NCBI RefSeq assembly: GCF_004027225.2
Contig: NC_044279.2
Span: 28,250,705 to 28,314,704, forward strand
DNA from: Strigops habroptila
Taxonomy: Eukaryota; Chordata; Aves; Psittaciformes; Psittacidae
DNA: 64,000 bases
Direction of reading: 5' to 3'
Positions 22,201-33,600 of this stretch are shown here, piece after piece (position 1 is the stretch's first letter; every line of letters starts with the position of its first letter). The notes beneath the pieces were generated by a model. The model worked only from the letters and a program-made list of their open reading frames with translations. It was not told the DNA's origin and made no database searches. A program made the position numbers and the translations under genes.

Positions 22201-23570
22201 TCTCCCTTGGTAACAAGGGTTTGTCTTGACTTAAAATACAGAGAATAGAGCACAATCCGTCTGACATTTTTTAGACTTGTGACTCAGAACGAGATGATCT
22301 GCTCCCTAAAGCATCTTTTTCTCACCATTGACTATGGTGGGAAACTAGCTTAGTTATATGTTGCTTCAGTCTAGATGCTGCTTCAGTCTAGATGCCTACA
22401 TTTTGTTCAACAAAACTACAGCACTGGTTCTCAGATTACACATACGGTGGCAAATGGGTTTATGGTGAACCAGTGGTTGAACACTGAAATCTGAAGACCA
22501 CAGATTACTTGTAAGCAGTCTGTGGGAGGTCTAAAAGAAAGTTCAAGTTCTTGAATTTAACATAGCAATATATTTCTGTGACATCTGTATGAGGAAGCAC
22601 AGCCAGCAAAGGTTAAAAACTACTGCAATGAATCTTTTTACAACAATGATGGTGATGTAATATTATTTATTGTTCACTAAAAATCATACATCAGAGTATG
22701 AGAATAGGCATGACATGAACATACGATAGCCACCCTGTATCACATATTATAAATCTGCTTCCTAAACTGGCATTGTGTTTGATCTCCATGGCATTGTGAG
22801 AATTCTTTGCTATATCAGACCGTTAAAGTGCCTGTTCTCGCTGGCTTAGTAACCATTTCCTTGTCCTTCACATTTTAACATTAAGAATGACTTGAAAAGT
22901 CATTGTTCATGTCACCATGAGTGCATATATTTAACAATAGAAAACGGATAGCTGGAGTGGTCTGCTTAGCTTAGGTGACTGTGACATGAAAAGCGCAGCT
23001 TGAAATACTAACTTTAATAACAACTCAAAATGCCAATGAGCACCAACACAGTCATCATAACTATGTCCACAGAAGAGAAAAAAAAAAATAAAAAAGGAAA
23101 AAATCGTGTGGTCCCTGAGCCCTGTGTGAGTTTTCTGCTCAAGAATAATTTTTATCTGAAGCTAGTCACATGCTCGAAATGGTGCAATTTGGGTTTTAAA
23201 TAACTGTATTTTCCAGTGGCTGAAGACCTTTGGGCTTGATCAGGATGTAACGGAAGCTAATTTTGTGGTTTGGCCACCAACTCCTACACCTTTTAGAAAG
23301 TGCCAAAAAAGAACCCAAACTTTGACAACAGCCTTAAAAAATGCCTGCACTCTACTAACGGTCTCAGAGATGTGACACACATTATGAATCAACCCCATAA
23401 ATCTATCCCCCAGAAGGATTTATTCTGACTGGAGCGGAAGCTCCCAGTGAAGAAGTTCCCCTGAATCCGAATCTCTAGAACCAAAATAAGCTGTTCCTCA
23501 GCTGCCTCGCAGTCAGAGCCAGTTACTTTTGGGGCAAGCCTTCCCGCTTCTCCCGATAAACTTCCATGAA
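19292..23570. other. Intergenic upstream of GPR85 CpG island, no gene recognised
   Basis: There is no recognisable repeat except an A19 run at 21690-21708 and a 17-base tandem duplication at 22362-22395. The 164-codon frame at 20812-21306 begins at TTG and resembles nothing I know. Some of this DNA may hold GPR85 regulatory sequence, but I see no specific element. Confidence 0.45.
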
Positions 23571-24330
23571 AACCGAAAAGGCGGGAGGCCGGAGGGACGT
23601 GCTCTTCCCAGCCGTACCCAAGCCCTTCCCGCCCGCTCCCGCTCCCACCTCGGCGGCTCGCAGCCAGGCCCGGGGCCCGCGGAGGCCGACGGCAGGCCCC
23701 TGCGGCGGAACAGGCCACAGGCCGCCCCGCGGCGCCGCCGCCCCGGCCCCCGGCCCGCATGACATCATCGGGCCGCTCGGTAGCGATCCCCGCCGGTGAG
23801 CGGCGGCTGCCGCTGTCACCGCGCCCGCCCTGCGCTGACGGGGAGCGCGGGTCCTGCTACACTGAAACTCATCGCCGTCGCCATGTAGCGCACTGACAGT
23901 TCTGCGCCGGCTTTGGGCTGAACGAGAACCGGCTGCGAGGGGCAAGACGGCGGACCCCGGGGGAAGGCGCCCGGTCGTCGCGGCAAATCCGCCCTCCACG
24001 GGCCGCCGTACTTTTGCAGGATACCCCCCGGCTCAGGGGTTAAGAAGGAATTCACCGGGAGGGAATCGGGAAGGAAGAAAACGAGCGACGAGCGGGAGGA
24101 TCCAAGCAGTGCAGGCGAAGAAGCCGCCCGGTCCCTCTCCTGACAGGCTGCGACGTGCACCACGGCGGGCACTTCCGAGCCCCCCGCTTTTAGCGAAAGG
24201 GGCGGGAGGGGGAGTTCAAAAGCATAAACAAGGAGCGCAGGACATATTTCCTCCCCCTCTCTTTCCTCAAGCTGGCTTGCCCAGGCTCGCCAATAGATCC
24301 AGCTGGGCTATGCACCGCGATGGGAACGTG

Positions 24331-24486
24331 CTGCCGCGGAGGCTGCTCTCCCCTCACTGAGGAGGCTGCTGCTGGCGGCGCCGAGGCTGCCTTCCCCTCA
24401 CCGAGGAGGCTACCGCCGCCGAGGTTGCCTGCCCACCCCTGAGGACACTGCTGCTGCCGCGGAGCTGCCTTGCCCCCATTGAGGCA
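24331..24486 (+). repeat. Imperfect ~34-44 bp tandem repeat, about four units, in GPR85 5' region
   Basis: Four related GC-rich units follow each other: about 24331-24364, 24365-24408, 24409-24445 and 24446-24486. Each runs from CTGC(C/T)GC-like triplets through GAGGCTGC or GAGCTGCC to CCCCTCAC(T/C)GAGG-like ends. Unit length varies through loss or gain of GCC/GCT triplets. It lies upstream of the 24746 donor, so it may be transcribed as 5' UTR. Confidence 0.6.
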
Positions 24487-24589
24487 GCGTTACTGGGAGA
24501 GATTGTGCCGCTGCGACAGGGGAGGACGGGGCTGGGCGCGCAGTGAGCATGCGCCGCGCCAGCCGCTGACTGGGCTCTGCCAAGGTGCT

Positions 24590-24690
24590 GAGGGGAAAGA
24601 AAAGGGAAAAAAGAACAAGAAAAGGGAAAGGATTGCGAGAAAGAAGAATGGCAGGCGGCGGAGGAAAATAAAAAAGGTCTAAAAGAGACC
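24590..24690 (+). repeat. Purine-rich (GA/A) tract in probable GPR85 exon 1
   Basis: About 100 bases that are nearly all purine (AGGGGAAAGAAAAGGGAAAA and similar), with a GGCGGCGGAGG interruption. They sit between the tandem repeat and the donor at 24746. Confidence 0.55.
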
Positions 24691-25033
24691 GCTCGGCCGG
24701 CGGGAAGGCGCAGCTCTGGCATGTGGGGATCTCCGGCACCAACAGGTAGGAGGAGAGGGGCCGGGGCAGTCTGGGGGTGCCGAGGGCTGCCGCAGCTGCC
24801 GGTGCGTGTGGGGAGGGCTCCCCCCGGGAGCGAGTCTGGCGAGGGGGTGATTTCTAAAGCGGCGGCATGATGGAAGTGTGCTCAAGACAATGCCTCTTCC
24901 GCTCTCCCGAGCTCCCCGCCGCGGGAGGCTCCCGCATGGCTCCGACAGATGCGGCTCTGCCAGGCAGCGGCACCCGGGCTGCCTTGCACCGCGGCGCAGT
25001 CCAGCCCTGCATGGCCGTGCGCGGAGGAGCGGG

Positions 25034-25105
25034 CGGCTTCGTGTGCGTGTGAGTGAGCGTGTATGTCCGTGTGTCGGTGTGTGTCCGTGTGTCCGTGCGG
25101 AGGTA
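25034..25105 (+). repeat. Imperfect TG/CG-rich simple repeat at CpG island edge
   Basis: A run of GTGT, GTCC and GTGC units (TGTGCGTGTGAGTGAGCGTG and on), a microsatellite-like tract mutated by CpG/TG interchange. Confidence 0.6.
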
Positions 25106-25259
25106 GGGCCGGCGCGCCGCGGGGACAGCTCCACAGAGGAGGGGAAGCGGCGGGGCTGGCGGCAGGGGGGAGGGCGAGCCTGATTTCATGGCTTTAAAAC
25201 GATGCCATGATCTGATCAGCCTCTGTTTACACAGCAGCAATCAGGCTCTTTTGTGGACG

Positions 25260-26035
25260 GTAAGAATGGAAGGGTTTTGCTGGGATTCGGTGGGAATATC
25301 CTTTGTACACCCGAGGTAGCATAGGAAACACTTGGTATGAATAACGAAGGAGCCTGATCATTCCTGCCGTGGCTCCTGTCCCTGGCTCTGGAGGGAGAAG
25401 AGAAAAAAACAACAACAAAAAACCCCTCCAGCAGCAGCAGGCAGTTCTTTATTTTGTTTTAGTGCATGAAATGTGTTCCGGTACGATTCACTGGGAAGAT
25501 TAGTGGGAATCACGGAGCCCAAATTAGGTAAAATAAAAATAATATCAATTTATTATATGTTTATTTAAGCATAACCAAAACCAGCCCTTCCAAAAGGATG
25601 GGCATTACATCCTGGGTGTATTGCCCGGTTTTGCTCATTATTTACACTGACCGTTGCTTATTACGAATTATGTTGAGGCTTCAAAGATTTGCATTAAAGC
25701 TAAGGGGGTGGGGGGGGAGGGAGCCCCTAAAGCATTGTGCTATCGACTGTCTGGCATACCTGTTTATTTGAAAGCTTAAAAGATAAAATTATGGTTTGCA
25801 GGAGGAAGGGAAGGGGATAATGAATACTGTTTCTCTTACAATATGCATGAACTAACACAGTGTGATTAATGTGCTTTGGTGACTTGGGTTAAAAAACATA
25901 AATTCTGCAGGGTTTCTTTGGGTGTGATCTGTATCAACACAGCAGCTGCCTCTAAAACATTGACAAATACTGTAGCCGTAAAATAAATGTAGGTAATGTC
26001 AAAATATCAGCAGTCTTTCTTTTCTTTTTTTTTCC

Positions 26036-26066
<31 letters not shown>

Positions 26067-26530
26067 GTCAGTGATTAACTCTTGAGCTTGCAAACTGGGA
26101 GTCTTTTGATTCATAAAATCTCTGAGGCTTTAACTGCAAAATTATATATGCTACCAAATATAAGGGGCACCGATCAGTTCTGAAACTGTAACAGGCCAAA
26201 TCTGTGAAATGCCAATAATTGATCATGCTAAACAGTACGTATATATATTTATATTAAAAAAAAAGCCTCATGGTTTTTAAAAACAAACAATAGTACTCAA
26301 ATTTACAACTTCATTTGGTTCTCCATAAATTAACATCTTTGTTAGCATTCTGACATCATTTCTTGTTAACTTAAGAACTGATAGCTCGATTTTTTTTCAG
26401 ATATTTTGATGGCATGACAAATCAGAAAGAAGAGGATGTACTGTATGACTAGACACAAGATCAGTTCTGTTTGTGGATTACATTTTCAGTAAGATGTATG
26501 GATCTATTTTTTCCTTGTTCTTAAATATAG
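25260..26530 (+). other. GPR85: Probable 5' UTR intron of GPR85
   Basis: A good donor, GTGGACG|GTAAGA, lies at 25259/25260, and the alternative donor CAACAG|GTAGGA lies at 24745/24746. Two acceptors fit: GATTTTTTTTCAG ending at 26400 and TTCCTTGTTCTTAAATATAG ending at 26530. The second is closer to the start codon and leaves 45 bases of leader. The interval includes a pyrimidine tract at 26014-26061 with 26 consecutive T. Actual exon usage needs RNA evidence. Confidence 0.55.
26014..26061 (+). repeat. Poly-T/pyrimidine tract in GPR85 intron
   Basis: A 48-base C/T-only stretch that includes T26 at 26036-26061. It lies ~340 bases before the nearer acceptor, so it is not itself the splicing tract. 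It is probably a length-variable mononucleotide repeat. Confidence 0.8.
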
Positions 26531-26575
26531 ATCATGAGACTTGACTGAGGCAATATACATATCATCCATCCATCT
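26401..26575 (+). promoter_or_regulatory. GPR85: GPR85 leader with short upstream reading frames
   Basis: If the acceptor at 26400 is used, the leader contains short uORFs: ATG GCA TGA at 26409-26417, a 12-codon frame at 26414-26452 and an ATG at 26494. With either acceptor, ATG AGA CTT GAC TGA at 26534-26548 remains, four codons ending 27 bases before the main start. The main ATG has G at +4 but T at -3, a moderate context. Translational control by uORFs is possible but inferred. Confidence 0.5.
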
Positions 26576-27688
26576 ATGGCGAACTACAGCCATGCAGCTG
26601 ACAACATTTTACAAAATCTCTCTCCTTTAACAGCTTTTCTGAAACTGACTTCACTGGGTTTCATAATAGGAGTCAGTGTGGTGGGTAACCTTCTGATCTC
26701 CATTTTGCTAGTCAAAGATAAGACCTTGCATAGAGCTCCTTACTACTTCCTGTTGGATCTTTGCTGCTCAGATATCCTCAGATCTGCAATTTGTTTCCCA
26801 TTTGTTTTCACCTCTGTAAAAAATGGCTCAACTTGGACGTACGGGACTCTTACTTGCAAAGTGATTGCCTTTTTGGGGGTTTTGTCCTGCTTTCACACTG
26901 CTTTCATGTTATTCTGCATAAGCGTCACCAGATACTTAGCTATTGCCCACCACCGTTTTTATACGAAAAGGCTGACCTTCTGGACCTGTTTGGCTGTTAT
27001 CTGTATGGTGTGGACCCTCTCTGTAGCCATGGCTTTTCCCCCAGTTTTAGATGTGGGCACCTACTCGTTCATTAGGGAGGAAGACCAATGCACTTTCCAG
27101 CATCGTTCCTTCAGGGCTAACGATTCCTTGGGATTTATGCTTCTTCTTGCCCTTATCCTCCTAGCCACACAGCTTGTCTACCTCAAGCTGATATTTTTTG
27201 TTCACGATCGCAGGAAAATGAAGCCAGTCCAGTTTGTTGCAGCAGTGAGCCAGAACTGGACTTTTCATGGTCCTGGAGCGAGTGGTCAAGCAGCTGCTAA
27301 TTGGCTGGCTGGATTTGGAAGGGGTCCCACACCTCCAACCTTGCTGGGAATCAGGCAAAACGCGAACACCACAGGCAGGAGAAGGCTACTGGTTTTAGAT
27401 GAGTTCAAAATGGAGAAGAGAATCAGCAGAATGTTCTACATCATGACATTCCTCTTTCTGACCTTGTGGGGTCCCTATTTGGTAGCCTGTTACTGGAGAG
27501 TTTTTGCAAGAGGGCCTGTAGTACCGGGGGGATTTCTAACAGCCGCTGTCTGGATGAGTTTTGCCCAAGCTGGAATCAATCCTTTTGTCTGCATTTTCTC
27601 CAACAGGGAGCTGAGGCGCTGTTTCAGCACAACCCTTCTTTACTGCAGAAAATCCAGGTTACCAAGGGAACCTTACTGTGTTATATGA
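26576..27688 (+). CDS. GPR85: Orphan G protein-coupled receptor 85 (SREB2), complete, 370 aa
   Basis: This intronless frame runs from ATG 26576 to TGA 27688 and has the family length of 370. It is a class A GPCR of the SREB group (GPR27, GPR85, GPR173), brain-expressed and linked in mammals to brain size and hippocampal plasticity; no accepted ligand is known to me. Seven hydrophobic segments lie at about 24-46, 55-78, 95-117, 135-156, 186-208, 286-307 and 317-340. Cys94 and Cys172 fit the conserved extracellular disulfide. N-glycosylation sequons on extracellular parts are N3 and N83, plus N182 in loop 2. SREB signatures are visible: TRY (118-120) in place of DRY, LWGP (297-300) in place of CWxP and NPFVC (335-339) in place of NPxxY. 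The long third intracellular loop (~209-285) has basic RRK and GRRR clusters. The C-tail ends PREPYCVI. From memory the protein is almost identical to its mammalian orthologue, as expected for this unusually conserved receptor. No break is seen. A CpG-island promoter and 5' UTR intron lie upstream. Confidence 0.97.
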   Translation: MANYSHAADNILQNLSPLTAFLKLTSLGFIIGVSVVGNLLISILLVKDKTLHRAPYYFLLDLCCSDILRSAICFPFVFTSVKNGSTWTYGTLTCKVIAFLGVLSCFHTAFMLFCISVTRYLAIAHHRFYTKRLTFWTCLAVICMVWTLSVAMAFPPVLDVGTYSFIREEDQCTFQHRSFRANDSLGFMLLLALILLATQLVYLKLIFFVHDRRKMKPVQFVAAVSQNWTFHGPGASGQAAANWLAGFGRGPTPPTLLGIRQNANTTGRRRLLVLDEFKMEKRISRMFYIMTFLFLTLWGPYLVACYWRVFARGPVVPGGFLTAAVWMSFAQAGINPFVCIFSNRELRRCFSTTLLYCRKSRLPREPYCVI

Positions 27689-29782
27689 GGGAGCATCTGT
27701 AAATCTTTAGCCTTGTGAAACACTACCATTCTCTGCTAAGCAATTGTGGCCTGTAGCCATGTCTTGAGGAGAAAATCAAGAATGGGATGTCAGCAGTTGT
27801 AAGGATTTGGGCAACATTCTGCAGTCTTTGCAATAGCTCACCTCTAATCCTATTTTAAACCTAAACATGTTCCTGCTGACCACTGCTGAAGGTTTGTAAT
27901 TAAGAACAAAGGACTGAACTACTGCCCTGAATTCCTTTATGTGGTTGAAATCTAGATTATGAAAGTAGCAGGTGCTAAGTATCAGTGCTAAATGCTGTGT
28001 GTATCACTACATAAAATAAGACCATCAAAAAGATTAACATTGGACATCTTAATAAATTAAGTTGATAGGAGGTTAATGTGTTGATAAAACTAATTTTAGA
28101 CATCTGAAGACCTTTAAAACATTTCATACAATTGTTTTGCAAAGACTGAAAACTGGGGACTCAAGTACTGTAACTGATTAAAGATGTGCCATGCATTATT
28201 GGATTATCACACTTACAAATCTGTTTGCCTTGTGAGTAAGTTTTGGGGAGCATTCCAAAGCAGTATTTTTGTTCAGATTTAGACTTTTTTTTTTTTCCCC
28301 CAAAATATATTACTCTTTCTAAATACCATTTTCCTTAACAGTGAAATTACTAACATTTAACTGTATTCTGCAGTTTTTGCTGATTTGGTATAAAGTTTAA
28401 TAGACTCTTATTTATATTTTTTAAAAAGCTAGATATCGGTCTGTTAGGCAACGTTAACGATAATATCCAGTCATAATTAAACAGTTATAATTATACAGAA
28501 TAAACACATGTTGCCTTAAAGGGTTATCTAGTATCTTCCATTTTGTTTAGCATTGAAGCAAATAAGCAAGGAAAATTGAATCAATAACTCTGGTCAGTCA
28601 TTTGGGAGTGCATGAAAGATCACTTAGTCCTCTTTTTTCCTTTCTACTCCAGTGGTTCCCAAAATCAGTATGCACATCACTGGGATTATATGATTTTTTT
28701 CTAGGTGTGCCGCCCTTTCTAGTTTGTTCTGAGAAACACAGGCAGTTGATGTATGTTTATATTTTAAGACAGCTGTCATGGGGAGACCGCAGCCTTAGTA
28801 TGATATCTTGCACAATTTGTGAAGCATTTATTCTACTGAAGGCACAGTCTTGTTTATATTTTCTGCACATTTTGGTGTATTGGTTGTTTTAAATTATTTA
28901 AGTTTTAACTTGTGAAAGCATATAATATGATTTCTTAGTATTTTAGAAATACATTAGAGTCTGTGAGTCTTTCCTTCTTTAAGATACAGATGTGTGGATT
29001 TCAATATAAAGTTGCATTTGCCAAAATTTACCTGTGTATCTTGTTAATTTTCTTGGAATAAAATTTTACATTTTTCCAGTTATACAATTAACCTTTTTTA
29101 TTTTGTCTAGTGAGGTAGCATGAAGTACTGAGAATGTAGCCATTATGAATTATTATCCTTTGCAGTCACTGTATTCCCAAACTGTAAATGCATGAATGAT
29201 GGGGACCACAGGATTGATAAATGATATTATCTACAGTAGCACTATTGTGTAGTTTATCATAATTACCCATTTATCTGTTCTAATATGTCAGCTATATTTA
29301 AAGTTACAACACAGTATTTGACATTAACTTCACATTTTAATTTCGGAAAATGTGTGTATTTGAAGCACAACATCATGAGTTGGTCAATCATAAAGAACAT
29401 GGATTTTTCTTAATTTTTGGAGAGACAAGACTGGAGGTCTTAATTCACTACTGGTATATCTTGTCCTTTGTTATATTGTTATGACCAGCAAGTTAATATA
29501 GACATACACAAGCAGCAGTCAATAATGGAAACGCTTAAATTTGTATTATAACATTATACAACATATGCAACAATTCAGAGAGTTGTGTCTATATGTGATC
29601 AGACAACTTGATCAAAGATTTGGTGAGCAATCTGTTTGACCTCACTTACACTTTTATACTGAGGTTGATTGGTTGAGAGGCATGGCTTTATATACTGTGT
29701 TGAAACAGAAAAATTGCTAGAATAATGAGTCCTCATCAGTACAAGAATGTTTCAGAACGTAATTTGAAATGGGACCAATAAA
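27689..29782 (+). other. GPR85: GPR85 3' untranslated region (extent uncertain)
   Basis: AT-rich sequence follows the stop without interruption. Candidate poly(A) signals in the sense direction are AATAAA at 28499-28504, AATAAA at 29057-29062 (GGAATAAAATTTT) and AATAAA at 29777-29782. No repeat element is recognised here, consistent with conserved UTR. The true end cannot be chosen without transcript data. Confidence 0.5.
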
Positions 29783-30117
29783 CTTCTACCAAAAGGACTT
29801 TTTTATTACACTGAAAAAGGCTTTGAAATTAAGGTAGTTAAGCAATTGTCAAAGATAGCAAGAGTGAATAAAAACTGGATCGTATGTTGAGAAAAAATCT
29901 GAAAGTTATCCCACTTAAGTTTATTAAAAGGTTGATTGGCAATAACTTCAGTCTAATTTCTATAAAATAGTAACCTTTACAAGGAACATTGATATTACAT
30001 ATTGTAATAAAGAAGTACATATAAATAAAGTTGTAAATAGTGTTATAGTTGTAGAAGTAGTCGGTTTTGAAGATTAGCCAGAAAATTTTCAACTATGAAA
30101 TTTCAAAAGCTGCAAAT

Positions 30118-30200
30118 CTGGGGCCTGACCTAACTCCTAATAAAGTCAGTTGGCATTTTCCCATTAACTTCATTTGGAGCAGAAGCAGGCCTAACATTTC
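30118..30200. repeat. Possible ancient amniote interspersed repeat remnant
   Basis: The stretch begins GGGGCCTGACCTAACTCC and ends with CCCATTAACTTCATTTGGAGCAGAAGCAGGCC. A GGGCCTGA... / CATTGACTTCAATGGGAG-like pattern of this kind is common in old, shared amniote repeats. The match is from memory and imperfect. Confidence 0.35.
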
Positions 30201-30539
30201 TATAGTACTATGCTTCTGAAATACTAAGAAGGCTGTAATTACTATGCAGTGGGAAAAGAAAAAATAAAATCAATTCAAAATTATTTCCCTGGAAGTTTTG
30301 CAAGCAGTAACTGATGTAAATTAAAATAATAAACAGTAAACAAGTCTGAAAGCAAATATTTTGCTAAATGTTTTTCTTTTGATATGAATATAATTCCTTC
30401 GGCTAGCTGCAAAATACGCAACTGTATTACTACCTGGCAGAGGAGAAGTACTTTTTTTAAAGAAATTTTTATAATCGTTCCAGTAAGCAGTCAGTAAACA
30501 ACCAAAGTATTTCCTTTTATTTTCTCCATTGTTAAAAGA

Positions 30540-30675
30540 ACAAGGGGATGTTCAAGGAAATTAAAAGGCAACATATGAAGTAATGTTTTATGCAAAGTTA
30601 TTACGCAGTGGAACTCACTGGCACAGGATGTCAAGTAGTTTAGAGAGGTTCCTTCCTACAGGAATTACATGAATT
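30540..30675 (+). mobile_element. Ancient CR1/L3-like LINE 3' remnant
   Basis: The core CAGTGGAACTCACTGGCACAGGATGTC resembles the conserved 'tggaactcnctgccacaggatgt' segment near the 3' end of ORF2 in old CR1/L3 elements. Flanking sequence is too diverged to translate. Confidence 0.4.
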
Positions 30676-33600
30676 AGAGCAGCTTGCAGGTTTTGGCATT
30701 TTGATCCCAGTCAGCATATCAAACAATGTATTAGGATATAAATTCAAAGGAGCAAGAAGGTTTATTCCAATTCAGTACACTGTTGTGTCACAGTATGAAA
30801 AGCCTTTTGTTTTCATTTTGATACAGGAGTTAAGTTGTTGCCAAAGTTAAAATACAGGGCTGGTAGGTTACTCTTTTCTTTTGGAACAGCAAAGAATGTC
30901 ATACTACTTTATATCTGCATTGATCCTTAGTGCTTATGGGTAATGTGAAGTTAGTAGTTTTAGTTTTCCTGGTGGCATAAAAAAAGAGTAAGAACAGATT
31001 CTGTGGAGAAAAGGCTGTCTGCCCCTGTTGCTTTCCTGGGCTCTGTTGCCTCACTGGCCCTTTGACAGCCGCTCCCATCAATCCTTCTTCAAGATTAAAT
31101 GTTCCATATAGTGAGTCTTATCTTTCTCCTGCTCCTTAAGAAGTGCCTCAGCCATCCCTCCTCCCCAGCAGATAAGCTCCTGCAGCAGCTTCTCAAGGTT
31201 TGTTAGTGCCTGGGTTCCTTTCCTGAAGACAGAGAGACCACCAGTTCCTTCCGGCTGCCTTAGTAGTTCATGGAGTCATCATTCCATGACACTTGCACTG
31301 GGTGTCACTGGGTGTCATGTCTTTTGGCTTTGCTATGAAGCAGATGCTTTTATGTCATGCAGATTAAAATGAGAATGGGGAAGGGGGCAACAGGAAACAA
31401 CTACCCCTCTCTTAACTCCTTCATGAAGAAACCTCTGTTACTGTTGCATTGCCCAAGAGCAAATGATTTTTTTAAAGTATATTCGGTGCTAATGATCCTC
31501 CAAATGAATCAAATGTACAGTTAGCCAATTAATACAAGGGTTTTGGTACAGCTACCAAAATCTAATTATAGAATAGCTTTCCATCAGTCTCTACACTTTG
31601 GGGGCAAAGGAGTCCACTGAATCTATTGCCTTTTAAGTGCATTGAGTTTGTTCCCTTGTATTGTCTTTGCTTTGCCTTTCAAGCATGTGAACATTTTACT
31701 TATATTAATAGAAGTCCAGTATTGCAGCAAGCTGTTATTACTCATGGGTTTAAAAAATAATATAAAAGGGAACTCTGATGCTTTTTAAGGTGAATTAGGT
31801 ATTTTGACAAGCAATTGTTTTTTAGCAAATGTCGAATAAAACTGTGGGTTGCTGGGCTCTTTCATGGTTGCAGCATCAGCTCTTAGTTATTGAAAACAGA
31901 AATGGAGTAGCCTAACCACATAAAGCTATAACATAGGTAATACAAAGCATATGCACATTAGGTAAGGATTTCCTGTGTTTGTTATATTTATCAAGGAGTG
32001 AAGTTAAGCTGAAGTAAAAAGTGAGGTCAGAAATTCAAAGAAAAATGGTGGGTGTTTTTCCTTTTTTCTGCTTTGTTTTAGCATAGCACTGCTAATCTGC
32101 AACCTGGGTTACACACCCACAGACAACCAAGAGTTGACTGTACAATTCTGCATACCACATAGACAACTTCCTTCTAGTTTATATTCATTGAGAGCTGTAT
32201 GAATGTACACTACTAATCTAATTGACTTTTCAGAGAAAAGAGAAGGCTTAGTCTGAGGTACTGTTCTTCAAAACTAAAATTCGGTATGTTCTCTGCTTTT
32301 GTTTACTGAAGTGATTCTAAGTGTGAAGAAGTCAGTGATACAGATCAGTAATGATCATAAGCATTCTCTGGCCATGACCATTAACAACAGGAGAAGATGA
32401 CATTTTGCAATGCATATGCCAGCAACAAATCAAAGAGTTTGATATTACACACCATGACGTTCCTTGAGTGGCCTGAAAATAGCTCATGCTTTATATTTAG
32501 GAAAAAAAAAAAAAAAAAGATGAAGCTGCCCATTTAAGTGGATAAAGTCTTTAACTAGCCAGTGTGGAAAAAGAGGGGTGAATTTTAAAGATTGCTCCTT
32601 GTAAATAATGAAGTGTTTCTGTGGTGGTCTTAGTTTGGCTGAATTGTGTAATTACATAAGTATACGATGATCAGAGGAGTGCCACCGTAAATAAGTTAGA
32701 TTTTTTTATAGTCTAAAGAGGAAATAAATAACAACAATCATTAGCCATTTGAAATAAAATAATTGCAGTTGTCCATATGTTTCATAAAATTTAGATAACA
32801 AAACAATTATTGACATTTTCAGTACTTAGTGATTTTAGGTACTTGATGCTTTTAAAGAACAATGCCTTTAGACAGTGAGGTGGCTGATGGAGCCCAGTGA
32901 AGACTTACTCTTCGCATCACTGGTTTTGTACTATGCTTTGTATTTAATAAGCACAAGAGAGATAAAACCAGAATTCATCTGATATAATCTTCAACAAACT
33001 CTGCCTCAGCTACAACAAAACTTCTCCAAATATTTGGCAAATTACTGTCTCCAGAGATTATTCAAAATTATCCCTGTGCTGATTCATGAAAAGTCTACTT
33101 CACCTTTATTAAAGAGCCATCCAGTTAAATATGCATATATTTTTCATCCTTTCATTGGTTGGCTAAGACAAGTTCTGCTGTAATCTGGAATTAAAAATCG
33201 CAAATATATATGAAATAATTCATTTAGATTTCAGTTATTATGCTACCCATATATGTCATTATTGTAGCCACATTTTAAATAACCCCACAAAGTTTATGTT
33301 TGAAGAATGTAAACAGTTTGTGATGAAAAAAAAACAACCCCAATCAATCACATGCTTCCAGTTCATTCTTTCTCTTACTTCCATAGAATGTTACAGTTTC
33401 AATTTAGGAATGTAAAGGCAAACTCTGAAATACAAGTATGTTGGAGGGGAGAGAAAAAATACCAGGAATACATCTGTTAGGGTTATCTTTGCAATGAAGG
33501 TTATCATATATGTGTTGCATTTTCTCCATGGTTATAATCTGTCTGTTTGCCTACTTTTTGCCAGTATGTATATGTGGTATAGATACAATTTTCAAGCCAC

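Larger units (their letters stand above)
23575..25190 (+). promoter_or_regulatory. GPR85: CpG island, probable GPR85 promoter and 5' exons
   Basis: GC content and CpG frequency jump sharply at about 23575 and fall again near 25190. This is the only large CpG island in the window, and it ends 1.4 kb before the GPR85 coding exon on the same strand. It contains a CRE-like TGACATCA at 23760-23767. Candidate + strand splice donors include CCG|GTGAGC at 23796, CAG|GTAGGA at 24746 and, just past the island, ACG|GTAAGA at 25260. Several may be used as alternative first exons. Long open frames on both strands (for example 23523-23999 minus) come from stop-codon scarcity in GC-rich DNA and are not called as genes. 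Promoter function is inferred from position and composition. Confidence 0.72.

Noticed and set aside
23389..25240. Many 60-158 codon frames on both strands in the CpG island
   Set aside because: GC-rich sequence lacks stop codons. The translations are Ala/Arg/Pro/Gly-rich without motifs and overlap in several frames.
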